This document shows, piece after piece, positions 62,918-64,000 of a stretch of 64,000 bases of DNA (position 1 is its first letter; each line of letters opens with the position of its first letter). Both the position numbers and the translations under genes were made by a program. The stretch lies in contig NC_133906.1 of assembly GCF_964199755.1 (NCBI RefSeq), positions 18,263,378 to 18,327,377 on the forward strand. Direction: 5' to 3'. Source of the stretch: Larus michahellis (Eukaryota > Chordata > Aves > Charadriiformes > Laridae). The notes beneath the pieces were generated by a model. The model saw only the letters and a program-made list of their open reading frames with translations, made no database searches and was not told where the DNA came from.

Positions 62918-64000
62918 GTAAGCATCGCTGTCTTGGGGCTGCATTTACAATAGGTTCTCAAAGCTGATGCATGTTCAGCCTCTGGTGCAGGGCCTTGTAA
63001 GTAGCACCCACTTTCCCGTTAGCTTTCTGCTTGGCTATGTCCCTCTTGGCCCACCCAAAGCCAATGCCGGATTTTTAACACCCCACTTCGATGTTTTTCT
63101 GCAGTCTCAGCACCGGGTCGTGTTGCAGACAGCAAGCTGGGCTCTCCCGCCCCTCTGTCCTACGTCCGGCACAGTGGGAACTGCGTTAATACTCGCTCTG
63201 ATCCTTGCTGCTTGCAGAGCAAGCTGGTGTCCCCGTGCATCTTCTATGGCATGACCTGTCCCTCCAGGGCTTTCTCCTTTCCTGGCCTTTACCCTGGCTG
63301 GAAGCAGCTGTGTAGCTGAGGGCTGGCAAAGGGTTGAGGTGAGTCTGCATTGAACTTCCTGAGGCTTCTTTGCCCGCCTTGCGTGGCCTGCCCGACTGTG
63401 CTGGGCTTGGAGGAGTTCTTGCTAGTTGTAAGCCACGAGGCCTGTGTTCTGCGTGGTGCCCTGCGCTGTGTCTGCGGCGTAGAACAGCTCTGCTAACCCA
63501 GCTGGCTGCCCTGGCTCCCCTGTGGCAAATGCGACGTGCGCTAGCAGAGAGCTAAGGTGAAATGTGGCTGGGGAATGGCAGGCAGAAGGTCCCTGACGTG
63601 CCGTGGGCATGCAGAGGATGCCAGCATTCACATATGCAGGGCTGTCTGTTAGTCAGAGCTTCCTGAACACGGCCCCTTGCTGCCAGCCTCTTTTTTTAAA
63701 AGAGCTCAGCCTTGAAATCTGCGCTGTCATCTGCCGTGTCAGCCACTGCTGTTCCCTGTGGGGTGACAGTGCCCCTTCCTGACCCTGCCTGATCAGTGTC
63801 TGTGCTGCAACGTGGTGAGCAGCTCATTCAAGAGATTGAACTCAAGGCTATTACTGCTGCTTTCAAACCCCTGGAGAAAAGAGGAGGATGGTCCCAGCCT
63901 CCTGCTCGTTGCTCCCAATGAAGAGTGTTTCCTGCCCCTCTTATCTGCACGCCTCTCTAGTGCTCCCTTTGCTGCCCTAATGCAAAGGCAATTATTTTTC
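62918..64000 (+). other. TCOF1 intron 15 (partial)
   Basis: Sequence after the last recognised donor to the end of the window. An acceptor-like TTTTTCTGCAG at 63094-63104 precedes a frame open to 63319, but the peptide has none of the Lys-rich character of the treacle C-terminus, so I do not call it an exon. Confidence 0.65.

Noticed and set aside
63105-63319. Possible last TCOF1 exon after a TTTTTCTGCAG acceptor
   Set aside because: In phase and ends at a stop, but the peptide is not Lys-rich as the treacle C-terminus should be. The true last exon is more likely beyond the window.
63810-63920. Open stretch reading EQLIQEIELKAITAAF near the window end
   Set aside because: About 30 codons with no clear acceptor in the right phase and no resemblance to treacle; probably chance.

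Overview
This window is vertebrate nuclear DNA, almost certainly from a bird. Three genes can be read by eye: CAMK2A (first three coding exons, minus strand), ARSI (complete coding region, minus strand) and TCOF1/treacle (fifteen exons, plus strand, 3' end beyond the window). CAMK2A-ARSI-TCOF1 is the gene order I recall from human 5q32, so this is a conserved synteny block. Bird origin is indicated by two CR1 LINE fragments with the avian 3' terminus (repeats of ATTCTATGATTCTA), compact introns, few transposons, very high GC and long G or C homopolymers, as on a microchromosome.

Layout. 1-13.46 kb: CAMK2A introns 3, 2 and 1 with coding exons 3 (3210-3269), 2 (7611-7705) and 1 (13403-13464). 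13.46-14 kb: CAMK2A 5' UTR and promoter with four RFX X-box-like motifs in 291 bp. 14-18.1 kb: GC-rich upstream DNA with a CCCATC-type satellite (17.13-17.56 kb). 18.1-20.9 kb: AT-rich block, CpG-rich block and the 3' side of ARSI. 20.9-23.76 kb: ARSI, two coding exons encoding a 573-residue sulfatase. 24-44.6 kb: about 20 kb of intergenic DNA between the divergent ARSI and TCOF1 genes, with no gene I can support, several AT-rich blocks that look like conserved noncoding elements, a 42-bp minisatellite and two CR1 copies. 44.65-64 kb: CpG-island promoter and exons 1-15 of TCOF1.

Function. The genes are neighbours, not a pathway. CAMK2A encodes the neuronal CaMKII alpha kinase, ARSI a secretory-pathway sulfatase, TCOF1 a nucleolar rDNA transcription scaffold. 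In TCOF1 almost every internal exon is one repeat: a Lys/Pro/Ala-rich linker followed by a Ser/Asp/Glu tract. I found no prokaryotic system, CRISPR array, tRNA, rRNA or recognisable viral gene. The most interesting items are the RFX motif cluster at the CAMK2A start, two substitutions in the CAMK2A N-terminus, the exon-per-repeat structure of treacle with two NAGNAG acceptors, and the candidate regulatory blocks. Exon borders come from reading GT/AG signals and phase by eye; no alignment or splice predictor was run.
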